A DNA stretch of 64,000 nt from Bradyrhizobium nitroreducens (GCF_002776695.1 NZ_LFJC01000003.1:7905298-7969297), one strand, 5' to 3'. Positions 1 to 8,034 are shown, counted from the stretch's first letter. A program made the numbers and translations. The notes: generated by a model from the sequence alone, not told the origin.

Positions 1-296
1 GCATTGCCCCAGCCGATCGCGAAGCGCCCGCTCTCCAGCACCAGCACCTTGTCGCCGCGCGACAGCACGTTGCTGAGCGCCGCTTCCCAGGCGCCGTGGC
101 CGTTGGCGATGTAGATGTAGGACTTGCCCTTGGTCGCGAACAGTTTCGAGATGTCGCCGAGCAGGCTCTCGGTGAGGTCGAGCATCTCCTTGGAGTAGAT
201 GTCGATCGCCGGACGATGCATCGCCCGCAGCACCTCGTCGGGCATCGTGGTGGGCCCGGGGATGGCCAGAAACTCCCGGCCCGCGCGAACGGTCAT
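1..296 (-). CDS. Class V aminotransferase (alanine/serine-glyoxylate type), N-terminal part
   Basis: Only the first 98 codons lie in the window; the gene runs off the left edge. The visible N-terminus contains IPGPTTMPDEVLRAM followed by a GHGAWEAAL segment, the pattern of PLP-dependent fold-type I class V aminotransferases that act on serine, alanine and glyoxylate. The PLP lysine lies outside the window, so substrate cannot be judged. The ATG at 294-296 is preceded by AAGGA nine bases upstream, a good ribosome binding site. Family is fairly sure; whether it is serine-glyoxylate or alanine-glyoxylate aminotransferase is open. Confidence 0.85.
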   Translation of the reverse strand, partial: MTVRAGREFLAIPGPTTMPDEVLRAMHRPAIDIYSKEMLDLTESLLGDISKLFATKGKSYIYIANGHGAWEAALSNVLSRGDKVLVLESGRFAIGWGN

Positions 297-398
297 TGCT
301 GTCGGTCCTTATTGCCAGAGAACAAATCGGTGGGTGGCTGTGACAATGGTTTTACGCGGGGCGAGGGCCTTGGAAAAGCGTCCAAAACGCAGGTCTGG

Positions 399-1124
399 TT
401 ATCGCTTGGTCTCGCGGCAGCCGGCGGCCTCCGCCTCTTCCACCGAGCAGAACCAGCGGGTGCCCTTGCTGATCTTCATCTTGATCTGGGTGTACCAGCG
501 GCTGGTCGGCTGGTGATAGATGCATTCGCCGGCGCTGTTGACGTTGCCCTTGATGGTGCAGTCCGGGGAGGGCGCGACCGGCCCCGAGGCCGAGGCGAGC
601 AGCACCGCATGCGCGCCGTCAGGCGGCCTGGTCGCGCCCAGGATCTGCGTCTTCTTGTTGCGGACGCGCCAGTCCCAGGGCGCGATGAAGGCGCCCTGCC
701 ACATCCCGGCTTTCGCCTCACGCGCGGCCTTTTCGTCTGCTTCGTAATCGTGCGACACCCGGGTGTAGGCCAGCGCCCAGCCGCTGCGCACCAGCCATTT
801 CTGGATGTCCTCGCCGCCGACCTCGCAACGCGCCACGGTGCGGCCCCGCCGGTCGATCGAGCGGGCGTGGCAGACCCAGCTCTTGCCGTCGGCGTATTTG
901 GCGAGCTCGTCGCGCGCCGCGATACCGCAGGTCCAGCGCTCGGTCTTGTTGTTGAGGCAGAGCTGGTCGACCGCGGGCGCGTCGATGCCACCGAGCCGGA
1001 CCCGCGTATTGCCGATCACGACGGCATCGCCGGAGCGAACCTTAGCCGTGCCGGTGATGTCGGCCGCGTGGGCGAGCGAGGGGAGGGCGAGGAGAGACAG
1101 CGCAATCAGGAATTTTCGCAACAT
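399..1124 (-). CDS. Secreted thermonuclease-like (SNase-fold) protein, catalytic Glu replaced
   Basis: 241 residues. A Sec signal peptide covers residues 1-20 (LLALPSLAHA-AD), so the protein is probably periplasmic or secreted. Residues 22-140 have the staphylococcal-nuclease layout: a VRSGDAVVIG strand, VRLGGIDAP at 42-50, a DRRGRTVA strand and AREAKAGMW. In the classical enzyme the motif reads D-(T/A)-P-E and the Glu is catalytic; here residue 51 is Ala (GIDAPAVDQ), so nuclease activity is doubtful. The C-terminal 80 residues are cysteine-containing and end in a W-F-C-S-V-E-E-A-E-A-A-G-C-R segment that I do not recognise. It stands alone between an aminotransferase and a repeat. Fold assignment is good; function is uncertain. 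Confidence 0.8.
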   Translation of the reverse strand: MLRKFLIALSLLALPSLAHAADITGTAKVRSGDAVVIGNTRVRLGGIDAPAVDQLCLNNKTERWTCGIAARDELAKYADGKSWVCHARSIDRRGRTVARCEVGGEDIQKWLVRSGWALAYTRVSHDYEADEKAAREAKAGMWQGAFIAPWDWRVRNKKTQILGATRPPDGAHAVLLASASGPVAPSPDCTIKGNVNSAGECIYHQPTSRWYTQIKMKISKGTRWFCSVEEAEAAGCRETKR

Positions 1125-1244
1125 GCCGGTCCGCGTGTGATGAAACGATCGATAAGCCGCGCAATTGTGGTCGGCTTTTGGCCGCCGGGCCAGCTTATGC
1201 CCGACAGATGGGCTTTCAACTTCCCGTCATTGCGGCTCTCTCTC

Positions 1245-1405
1245 ACCCTCCCCTGGAGGGGGAGGGTCGGCATGCGATCGAGCGAAGCGAGATTGCGTGA
1301 CGGGGTGGGGTGATCTCTCAACACGGGCACAGTTCGTCGTGGAGAGACCGTCACCCCACCCCGCTCGCGCTACGCGCGATCGACCCTCCCCCTCCAGGGG
1401 AGGGT
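1245..1405. repeat. Long imperfect palindromic intergenic repeat, copy 1
   Basis: The 161 bp element begins with ACCCTCCCCTGGAGGGGGAG and ends with its near-exact reverse complement. An inner pair, GGGGTGGGGTGA and TCACCCCACCCC, also pairs. The same element recurs at 4434-4583. It fills the gap between two minus-strand genes, and short open frames across it on both strands are by-products of the palindrome. Repeats of this kind are common between genes in bradyrhizobia; a terminator or RNA-fold role is possible but not shown. Confidence 0.85.
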
Positions 1406-1416
1406 AAGAGGACACA

Positions 1417-3144
1417 TCACCCCCGCGCCATCGCCCGCTTCGCGATCGCCAATCCCATCAGCACGAAGGCCGAGGTCACCTCCGGCCCGCCCACCAGGAT
1501 CCGCGTCGGCGTCTTCATCTTGTTCCACTCATAGGCGCGGAACGGACCGCGGCGGCCGCCCTCGCCGAGGCTGGCGACGATCACGTTCAGCGCCGGCGCG
1601 AAGGCGCGCGGGTCGGCCCCGAGATGGCCGAGCGCGATCAGCGCCAGCGCCGCGTCGAATACGTTCATCTCCGCGGCCATCAGCTCGCCTTTGACGTAGG
1701 ACAGCACGCGATGGCGGATGAAGTCGAAATCGCCGCCAGGGTCGACCGCGGCCTGCGCCGCCAGCGGCAGCGCCAGGAAGGCGGCATAGCAGCGGCCGAA
1801 ATAGGCGCTGTAGAGTTCCGGCAGGTAATAGATGTGCGAGCGCGGATTGGCGAAGGCGCCGCTCGCGGCCAGCCGCTTCTGGAAACCGATGATGCGATGC
1901 ACCGTGGCGAGCCGCGACGGCGTCTCCAGAACTTTCCAGCGCGCGAGGTTGCGGAAGCTGACCTCGAGAATGTCGAGATTGAGCGTCGGATCGAGATCGT
2001 TGCCGTAGGGACGCTCGCCCCTGAGGTTGTCGATCCAGGTCGCGACGCCGCCCTCGTAGTCGATGTTGTCGTTGAGCGGCACGGTCACGCGCGGCTCGTT
2101 GACGCCGGCGCGCACCTGGTAGCCGGCGTAGAAATCCAGCAGCGGCTGGTCGATGATCGCATCAAGGCAGCCGGCCTGCGTCGCCGCGGAGATCGAGCAG
2201 GCCGTGGTGTCGCAATCCGGCACGTAGATGCCGAAGCCGAGGTCCTGCTTGATCTGCGCGAAGAAGCGCGAGAAGCGCGGATGCGGCGCGGGCGCCAGCG
2301 CAGTGACGACGTTGAAGCGCGCGCCGTCGATGCCCTCGACCTCCTCGCGGCTGATGTTGACGCAGAAATCCACCATGTCGGCGATGGCGCGCTCCGCTGC
2401 AACCTTGTCGGCCGGTGAGGCGAGCCCGGTCTCGCCATAGCTCAGCAGCGCTTCGATGAAGAACGCGTCGTAATAGGCCGAGCGGTGACGGATCTGCACC
2501 GGCTCCCACATCGGCTCGGCAATCCCGCGCCACGGCGGATTGACGACGGCGGCGGCCTTCGAGCGCGCGATGAAGACGCGGGCGAGGTTGAACAGCAGCG
2601 AGGAGTTCTTGTAGCCCCGGGCGTTGAGGCCCGTGAGCGCCATGATCAGCTCGCGGCCGCGGAAATCCGGATCGCCGATCAGGTTGAAGGCGGCATAGGT
2701 CGGCAGAAAGCCGTTTCGGCGGTACGAGCCGAGCAGATGCTGCGCGCAGTCGCGGATCACGCCGTCGATCTGCGCCTGCGGCGGCGCCGAGCTGATGAAT
2801 ATCGCCGGCGGCGGCTTGGGATGGTCGAGCGCGATGCCGTCGACGAGATCGGCGACCGGCTGGCCGACCGTCCCCCAATCGGGCTCGGCCTCGTCGCGGG
2901 CGCGAACCAGCGCCGCGCGCAGCGCCGTCAGCCGGGCCTCGTCACGCAGCTCGGGCAGTCCAGCCCGCCGCAACAGCACCCGCAGTGCGGGATTGCCGAG
3001 CGCGGTCTTGTAGAACTTGGCCAGATGCGGATCGCCGCTGGTGGTGGCAGACAATACGGGATCGCAGACATCGTAAAGCGAAGGGCCGTCCTTCGGCGCC
3101 AGCAGCGCCCGGCAGGCGGCGCCGGCAAAATATTGAAAGCTCAT
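1417..3144 (-). CDS. Conserved protein of unknown function, 575 aa
   Basis: I do not recognise a family. The ATG at 3142-3144 (MSFQYFAGAAC) is preferred, because the 75 codons that could precede it are compositionally odd and include the CRP-like site. The protein is soluble-looking, with no signal peptide and no clear membrane helix. It is rich in aromatic and Arg residues and in helical segments, with repeated patterns such as LFNLARVFIARSKAA, AYYDAFFIEALLSYGE and YSAYFGRCYAAFLALP. These would suit an alpha-alpha barrel or toroid, but that is inference only. Codon use matches the neighbours. The nearest genes give no functional hint. Confidence 0.7.
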   Translation of the reverse strand: MSFQYFAGAACRALLAPKDGPSLYDVCDPVLSATTSGDPHLAKFYKTALGNPALRVLLRRAGLPELRDEARLTALRAALVRARDEAEPDWGTVGQPVADLVDGIALDHPKPPPAIFISSAPPQAQIDGVIRDCAQHLLGSYRRNGFLPTYAAFNLIGDPDFRGRELIMALTGLNARGYKNSSLLFNLARVFIARSKAAAVVNPPWRGIAEPMWEPVQIRHRSAYYDAFFIEALLSYGETGLASPADKVAAERAIADMVDFCVNISREEVEGIDGARFNVVTALAPAPHPRFSRFFAQIKQDLGFGIYVPDCDTTACSISAATQAGCLDAIIDQPLLDFYAGYQVRAGVNEPRVTVPLNDNIDYEGGVATWIDNLRGERPYGNDLDPTLNLDILEVSFRNLARWKVLETPSRLATVHRIIGFQKRLAASGAFANPRSHIYYLPELYSAYFGRCYAAFLALPLAAQAAVDPGGDFDFIRHRVLSYVKGELMAAEMNVFDAALALIALGHLGADPRAFAPALNVIVASLGEGGRRGPFRAYEWNKMKTPTRILVGGPEVTSAFVLMGLAIAKRAMARG

Positions 3145-3264
3145 GAAATACCTGGTCGCGGGACTTTGGCGGGTTCTGGCCGGGGGCCGGCCAGCGCGCT
3201 CCCAGCCCCGCGCCACCCCCTGCAAGTCGTTGAAAAGGCTACCCGGATTCGCAGGAAAAACAAA

Positions 3265-3280
3265 TGTGATGGAGGTCACG
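3265..3280. promoter_or_regulatory. CRP-type site, near-consensus
   Basis: TGTGA at 3265-3269, six bases, then TCACG at 3276-3280: one mismatch to TGTGA-N6-TCACA. It lies 120 bp upstream of the unknown gene that starts at 3144 and about 295 bp upstream of the caspase-like gene at 3576. A perfect version occurs at 38672-38687. The rest of the 430 bp gap (3145-3575) shows no gene or repeat that I can support. Confidence 0.5.
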
Positions 3281-3575
3281 GAAAAAGCCGGCACGAGAGC
3301 TGCATAATCAGCCCCGCAAGGCCACGGACACGTGGCCAAATCCAGAAATCTGATCGGGAGAATTGGCAAACATATTCAATATCTTAGCTCAAATCTTGGG
3401 CAATCTATTGCCGGGCGCCCTATATCCGGTTAAAGGTTTGTTTGGTGCGGCGCCGCAAATTGCGCGCAATTCGGGGGCACATCCCCGGCCAATCCCTCAA
3501 ACCTAAAGACGCTATCGCGCTACTCAAACAGTGTGCGCGTGCTTGGCTGGTCTTTGGCACAGGAAACGAACCGAG

Positions 3576-4424
3576 ATGAATCTAAAGCAGCTCGACCTTT
3601 CCCGACGCACCATCGCGTTGGCCGCGGCCATGATCGGCACGGTCTCGCTGGTGATCGGCGCCCATGCTGCTCTCAACATGCGGGCGATCGATGCCGCCAA
3701 GGCCGTCTCGACCGACCAGATCACCGGTTCGATCGGCCAGAGCTCGCGCCTGGCGCTGGTCATCGGCAATGGACATTATCCCGACGCCAGCGCGCCGCTG
3801 ACGCAGTCGATCAACGACGCCCGCGCGCTGTCCTCGTCCCTGCGCAAGAACGGTTTTGACGTCGATATGGTGGAAGACGCGACCAAGGACGACATGGTCC
3901 GCGCCGTGGCCCGCCTGAAGTCCCGGATCAAGCGCGACACCGTCGTCATGCTGTTCTTCGGCGGCTACGGCGTGCAGGCCGGCCGCGAGAGCTACATGCT
4001 GCCGGTCGATGCCGTGATCTGGAAGGAAAGCGACGTCCGTCGCCAGGGCGTCTCGATCGACGGCGTGCTCGACATGATGAAGGAGCAGGGCGCCAAGGCC
4101 AAGCTCGTCGTCGTCGACGCCTCGCGCCGCAACCCCTACGAGCGCCGCTTCCGCTCCTACAGCCATGGCCTCGCGCCGATCAGCGCGTCCGACAATGCGC
4201 TGATCCTCTCCTCCGCCTCGCCCGGCAAGGTCGTCGACGACGGCAAGGGCGAGCACAGCGTGCTGGTCAGCGAGTTCCTGAACAACCTCAATGCAAAGGG
4301 CAGCGCCGAAAGCGTCTTCAACAAGACCCGCGTCGCCATCTCCCGTGCCAGCGAAGGCGATCAGGTCCCGACCGTCTCCTCCTCGCTGCTCGAAGACGTC
4401 CATTTCGGCGAAGCCGGCGGCTAG
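3576..4424 (+). CDS. Caspase-like (peptidase C14 fold) protein lacking the His-Cys dyad
   Basis: 282 residues from the ATG at 3576, which has AGGAAA nine bases upstream. A hydrophobic N-terminal segment at about residues 11-33 is a signal or anchor. The p20-like caspase domain follows: LALVIGNGHYP (59-69), SINDARALSSSL, the FFGGYGVQ strand (127-134), SYMLPVDA and VVVDASRRNP (178-187). In active family members these motifs read SGHG and D-A-C-R; here the His position is Tyr131 and the Cys position is Ser183, so proteolysis is not expected. The C-terminal part (HSVLVSEFLNNL, VFNKTRVAISRASEGDQVP) closely parallels the caspase-like gene at 36875-38425, which has the same two replacements. It is probably an envelope-located binding or scaffold protein. 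Confidence 0.85.
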   Translation: MNLKQLDLSRRTIALAAAMIGTVSLVIGAHAALNMRAIDAAKAVSTDQITGSIGQSSRLALVIGNGHYPDASAPLTQSINDARALSSSLRKNGFDVDMVEDATKDDMVRAVARLKSRIKRDTVVMLFFGGYGVQAGRESYMLPVDAVIWKESDVRRQGVSIDGVLDMMKEQGAKAKLVVVDASRRNPYERRFRSYSHGLAPISASDNALILSSASPGKVVDDGKGEHSVLVSEFLNNLNAKGSAESVFNKTRVAISRASEGDQVPTVSSSLLEDVHFGEAGG

Positions 4425-4433
4425 GTCTTCTTA

Positions 4434-4583
4434 CCCACCCCTGGAGGGGAGGTTGATCGCGCGAAGCGCGAGCGGGGTGATCTCTCCACTCGGGCACCGC
4501 TTCAATGGATGGACTGTCACCCCACCCCGCTTCGCATTTCGCTACGCTGCATGCGAAGCGACCCTCCCCCTCCAGGGGAGGGT
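4434..4583. repeat. Long imperfect palindromic intergenic repeat, copy 2
   Basis: Second copy of the element at 1245-1405, with arms CACCCCTGGAGGGGAGG and CCTCCCCCTCCAGGGGAGGG and inner TCACCCCACCCCGC. It is slightly diverged and sits between two convergent genes, the caspase-like gene (+) and the efflux adaptor (-), so it is well placed to act as a bidirectional transcription stop. That role is inference. Confidence 0.85.
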
Positions 4584-4606
4584 GAAGCATCCCGCTTCTC
4601 CACTTT

Positions 4607-5497
4607 TTACTTCGCCGCTTCCGCGGCCATCACCGGACGCACCGGATCGCCTTCACGCAAAAGCGCACCGGCGCGGGCGACGACGACATCGCCGTCGTTG
4701 AGGCCCTCGCGGACCTCGATATTGCCGCCCGACATCAAGCCGACCTCGACACGCTTGGTCTCGACGCGGTTGCGGCGGATCACCTGGACCACGGTGCCGG
4801 CCGAGGAATATTGCACCGCCGTCAGCGGCACCGCGACGTTGCAGCTCTGTCCGGTCTTGATCAGCGCACGCCCGCTCGCCTTCAGCAGTAGCCGCTTTTG
4901 CGAGGAGATGCCGATATAGACCATGCCTTGCTGGATGTTGGGTTCGATGGTCGGGCCGATGCGGCGGACCTTGCCTTCGACGTCGCCGCTACCTGCGATC
5001 CGCACCGTCGCGGGCTGGTTGACGGCGAGCTTGCGCACATCGGTGGTGGCCACGAGGCCGACGAGATCGTATTCGCTGCGCGCCACGATCGTGAACAGCG
5101 CCTCGCCCTTGGCCGAGGCGAAATTGCCGATCTGCGCCGTCGACGTCGCGATCACGCCCGCCACGGGCGCGGTGACCTGCAGCGTGCCGCCCTCGGGGAG
5201 CGCCAGCCGCGCCAGCACCTGGCCGGCGGTGGTGGTGTCGCCGGCTTCCGCCAGCACGTCCGTGACCTTGAGGCCGGGACGTTCGGGCCGTACCGAGGTT
5301 TCCTCGCGCGCGATGATCGTGCCGGTGGCCTCGACGATGTCGGAGAAGCAGGACTTTGCGACTTTCAGCACCGTGACCGCCGGCCCCTTGGGCGCCTCGT
5401 CATCGGCGGCTCTGGTCGGAGACTGACCAAGGACCAGCAGGCCGGCTACGGCCGCGGGATACAGGCTACGAACGACGGCACGGGGCAAATGACGCAT
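4607..5497 (-). CDS. HlyD-family efflux periplasmic adaptor, without adjacent pump
   Basis: 296 residues from the ATG at 5495-5497. A signal-like N-terminus (VVRSLYPAAVAGLLVLGQSPTRA) is followed by the lipoyl/barrel-sandwich halves (VTDVLAEAGDTTTAGQVLARL and LQVTAPVAGVI) and a beta-barrel ending in LNDGDVVVARAGALLREGD. Proteins of this family link an inner-membrane transporter to an outer-membrane channel. It shares the motif CFSD followed by VTG- and VTDLL-like segments with the adaptor at 34957-35886, so the two are paralogues, but no RND, MFS or ABC pump gene lies beside this copy. Longer in-frame starts exist up to 5608; none has a clear ribosome binding site. Confidence 0.85.
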   Translation of the reverse strand: MRHLPRAVVRSLYPAAVAGLLVLGQSPTRAADDEAPKGPAVTVLKVAKSCFSDIVEATGTIIAREETSVRPERPGLKVTDVLAEAGDTTTAGQVLARLALPEGGTLQVTAPVAGVIATSTAQIGNFASAKGEALFTIVARSEYDLVGLVATTDVRKLAVNQPATVRIAGSGDVEGKVRRIGPTIEPNIQQGMVYIGISSQKRLLLKASGRALIKTGQSCNVAVPLTAVQYSSAGTVVQVIRRNRVETKRVEVGLMSGGNIEVREGLNDGDVVVARAGALLREGDPVRPVMAAEAAK

Positions 5498-5605
5498 CGG
5501 AAATTCCACGGGGGCTATGCTTCCAATCGATAGCAGATGGCGGGGGCGCGGACTACGGCGGCGTCGCCCCCAAAAAGCAGGCCACGCGGCCGCGGGCCGT
5601 CGCGG

Positions 5606-5647
5606 CAAGTCCTTGATGACAAGTCCTTGATGACAAGTCTTTGATTA
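5606..5647. repeat. Three tandem copies of a 14 bp unit
   Basis: CAAGTCCTTGATGA occurs twice exactly (5606-5619, 5620-5633) and a third time with two changes (5634-5647). It lies in the gap between the divergent adaptor (-) and PAS (+) genes. Its function is unknown; replication slippage is enough to explain it. Confidence 0.9.
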
Positions 5648-5703
5648 GTCGCGGGATTGAGCGACAGGTTCGCTTCTCATTGGTGGGGTGCCGCAGCCAG
5701 CTC

Positions 5704-5764
5704 TACTCCCAAAGTGCGGACTCTCACGGTCTTCTCATCACCCAGATCCCCCTGTATGGGAGTA
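5704..5764. promoter_or_regulatory. Widely spaced inverted repeat upstream of the PAS gene
   Basis: TACTCCCA (5704-5711) and its exact reverse complement TGGGAGTA (5757-5764) are 45 bp apart, ending 50 bp before the PAS gene. The half-site resembles the heptamers bound by NarL/LuxR-type response regulators. A TACTACC word also occurs upstream of the PQQ dehydrogenase gene. This is a weak regulatory candidate. Confidence 0.3.
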
Positions 5765-5814
5765 AGGTCAGGAAGACGCGGTGCCGCGACCGCACAGCTC
5801 CGGGTTGAAGCGGG

Positions 5815-6426
5815 ATGCAACGGTTCGTCTGCGAGCAGAATATCGTTCATTTCGAGCGGCTGCTGCATGAAACGGCCGATCCGACGGTGCAGAACACCGT
5901 GCGCCCCCTGCTGGCATCAGCGAAGCGGCAGTTGGCGCTGCTGAATTCGGTGGCGTCAGGGGCCGACGCGACGCCGCTCGAACAGCGCAGGCGGCAGCAC
6001 GGCGACGCCGACACGATCCGGCGGCAATTCCAGCCCGAGTTCGATGCCTCACCGCATCCCTATATGCTGCTGGACCCGGGGCCGGGCCTGGTGATCATCG
6101 ACATCAACGATGCCTACGCAACCGCAACCTTGACCGACCGGGCCGAAATCGTCGGCCGGTCGCTGTTCGAGATATTCCCTGATAATCCCGACGATCCGCT
6201 CGCCGATGGCGTCAGCAATCTCTACAGCAGCCTGAGGATCGTCGGCGAAACCGGGCAGGCGCATGCCATGGCGATCCAGCGCTACGACATCCGCAATCCG
6301 GACGGCGTCTTCGTCGAGCGCCATTGGCAGCCGATCAACGCGCCGATCCACGATACGGCGGGCCATCTGGTGTACCTGCTGCATCACGTCGAAGACGTCA
6401 CTGCGCAGGTTGCGGCGCGGCCGTAA
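5815..6426 (+). CDS. PAS-domain protein, 203 aa
   Basis: The N-terminal 65 residues are helical (CEQNIVHFERLLHE and LLASAKRQLALLNSV). A single PAS fold follows at about 75-195, with SPHPYMLLDPGPGLVIIDIN, GRSLFEIFPDNPDDPLADG and a closing HWQPINAPIHDTAGHLVYLLHHVEDVT. The last segment is the usual PAS/PAC end that normally leads into a kinase or cyclase, yet the protein stops there. It is therefore a single-domain sensor or adaptor that may partner a separate kinase. No signal peptide is seen. The ATG at 5815 has a weak GAAG upstream. Ligand and partner are unknown. Confidence 0.8.
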   Translation: MQRFVCEQNIVHFERLLHETADPTVQNTVRPLLASAKRQLALLNSVASGADATPLEQRRRQHGDADTIRRQFQPEFDASPHPYMLLDPGPGLVIIDINDAYATATLTDRAEIVGRSLFEIFPDNPDDPLADGVSNLYSSLRIVGETGQAHAMAIQRYDIRNPDGVFVERHWQPINAPIHDTAGHLVYLLHHVEDVTAQVAARP

Positions 6427-6434
6427 TCTGTCCG

Positions 6435-6605
6435 TCAGCCGCGGCGTTCGCCCAGCAGCTTGCCGGTGGCCCGATCAATCAAATGCAGGCGCGTGCAGGC
6501 GGGACAGGATACGGAAATGTGCGTGTGCCCGGCCGGCTCCTCGCCAAGCCGATGCTGCACGTTCATTCCCGTCTGGGGACATTTGAAGACGATCTGACGG
6601 TCCAT
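6435..6605 (-). CDS. Small two-CxxC-type protein, 56 aa
   Basis: A short gene in a different frame from the longer open frame here. Translation from the ATG at 6603-6605 starts MDRQIVFKCPQTGMNVQHRL and continues to SCPACTRLHLIDRATGKLLG. Paired cysteine knuckles (KCPQTG and SCPACT) suggest a small zinc-ribbon-like fold. Codon use and the sensible amino-acid pattern, with hydrophilic spacing and no stops, support a real gene. An alternative ATG at 6612-6614 would add three residues; neither start has a strong ribosome binding site. Small proteins of this pattern are common in bradyrhizobia to my knowledge, without known function. Confidence 0.65.
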   Translation of the reverse strand: MDRQIVFKCPQTGMNVQHRLGEEPAGHTHISVSCPACTRLHLIDRATGKLLGERRG

Positions 6606-6668
6606 GACCCTCATATGACGGCACGGCGCGCTTTCGGGAATTACGGATGTTTACGTAGGTCGGCCCCC

Positions 6669-7811
6669 TCACGGCAGGTTCAGGAACTCCACCCAGTTCG
6701 GCTTCTTGCCGGTGGGGTAGGATTTCAGCTTGGACAGCGCGCCGCTGCCCTGGTCGATCGCGTAGACCGTCATGCTGTCGGAGAGCTCGCCGACCGCGGC
6801 GAGGTAGCGGCCGGAGGGGTCGATGTGGAAGCCGCGCGGCTGCTTCTCGGTCGGCACGCTGCCGATCGTGGTCAGCCTGCCGCTTGATCCGTCCACCTTG
6901 TAGGCGGTGAGCGTGTTGGTGGTGCGCTCGGAGGCGTAGAGGAAGCGGCCGTCCGGGGTGATGTGGATGTCGGCGGCCCAGGGTTTCTTATCAGGGTCCT
7001 TTCCCGAGAAGCCTTCCGGCAGCGCGGTGGTGCGCTGGATCTCGTCCCAGGCGCCGCTCCTGGCCTCGTAGGTGAACGCCGCGACGTCGCCGTTCAGCTC
7101 GTGGACGAGATAGACGAACTTGCCATTGGGGTGGAACACGAAGTGCCGCGGTCCCGATTTCTCCGGCACCTTGTGGGCCGGCGGATCGCTCGGCGTCAGC
7201 GTGCCGGCCGCGGCATCGAACGCGAAGGCCAGCACCTGGTCGGAGCCGAGATTGGTCGCGAACACGAAGCGGTTGTCGGGCGAAGGCAGGAAGGCGTGGG
7301 CATTCAGCCCGGTCGGAACCACCTGCTTCGGCTCGCCGGCGACGCCGTTTGCGCCAAGCGGATTCAGCGCGACCTTGTTGCCGCCGTAGGAGGCGCTGAA
7401 CAGGAACCTGCCGCTGCGGTCGACGGCGATATTGGCCATGCTGTCGGCCAGCGGTCCGTTGCCGATAGGGCTGAGCTGGCCGGTCTTGGGATCGATCGCG
7501 AAGCTCACGGCGAGGTATGGCTGCGAGCGGACACCGGCAATCAGCACGCGGTGGTCGGGCGTGATCGCGAGCGGCGTCGAGGAGCCGGGCTTCTCGACGC
7601 CCTTGAAGGCGGCCGTCTGCACGGGCGTCATCTCGCCGCTCTCGGTCATCTTGAACACGCTGATGTCGTTGCTGTCGGCGTTGCCGACATAGGCGTAGGT
7701 CTCGGCCATGCCGGCACGGACTCCAGAAATGAGAGTGAGGACAGCGAACAGGGTGGTGGCGATCGCAGCGCGTGGCGCGCTGGATGCGATGCGTCGGCTC
7801 GGTCTCGACAT
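6669..7811 (-). CDS. Secreted lactonase-family seven-bladed beta-propeller (6-phosphogluconolactonase-like)
   Basis: 380 residues from the ATG at 7809-7811, preceded by an excellent AGGAGG. A signal peptide occupies roughly residues 1-34 (ATTLFAVLTLISGVRA). The rest is repeated blades with motifs such as YAYVGNADSNDISVF, ISPIGNGPL-like strands, SPDNRFVFATNLGSDQVLAF, PRHFVFHPNGKFVYLVHEL and RFLYASERTTNTLTAYKVD, plus PRGFHIDPSGRYLAAVGELS. These are typical of the YbhE/Pgl lactonase family. Cytoplasmic members hydrolyse 6-phosphogluconolactone, but the export signal here argues for a different, periplasmic lactone or a binding role. Neighbours give no metabolic context. Confidence 0.88.
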   Translation of the reverse strand: MSRPSRRIASSAPRAAIATTLFAVLTLISGVRAGMAETYAYVGNADSNDISVFKMTESGEMTPVQTAAFKGVEKPGSSTPLAITPDHRVLIAGVRSQPYLAVSFAIDPKTGQLSPIGNGPLADSMANIAVDRSGRFLFSASYGGNKVALNPLGANGVAGEPKQVVPTGLNAHAFLPSPDNRFVFATNLGSDQVLAFAFDAAAGTLTPSDPPAHKVPEKSGPRHFVFHPNGKFVYLVHELNGDVAAFTYEARSGAWDEIQRTTALPEGFSGKDPDKKPWAADIHITPDGRFLYASERTTNTLTAYKVDGSSGRLTTIGSVPTEKQPRGFHIDPSGRYLAAVGELSDSMTVYAIDQGSGALSKLKSYPTGKKPNWVEFLNLP

Positions 7812-8034
7812 GGGCTCCTCCTGAAGGCCGCGTCGCGGCATTGTCGTTTTGCGGGCAAGGATAGCGGGCGGTGCTCCGCCGCACCAAATTCCAATTGGGA
7901 TCGATCGATGCCGAAATTGCATCGGTCGCCGCTGAAGGCTTCCGCACCGCCGCGGTGCGGGAGGGCCGATGCGGGCCGGCCCGAATTTGGCGGGCATCAT
8001 GCGAACCGAAGCCGCGCGAGCGCATTGAACCCGC

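Noticed and set aside
6475..6672. 65-codon minus-strand frame
   Set aside because: It overlaps the two-CxxC protein in another frame and has no motif or ribosome binding site; the 56-residue frame is more convincing.
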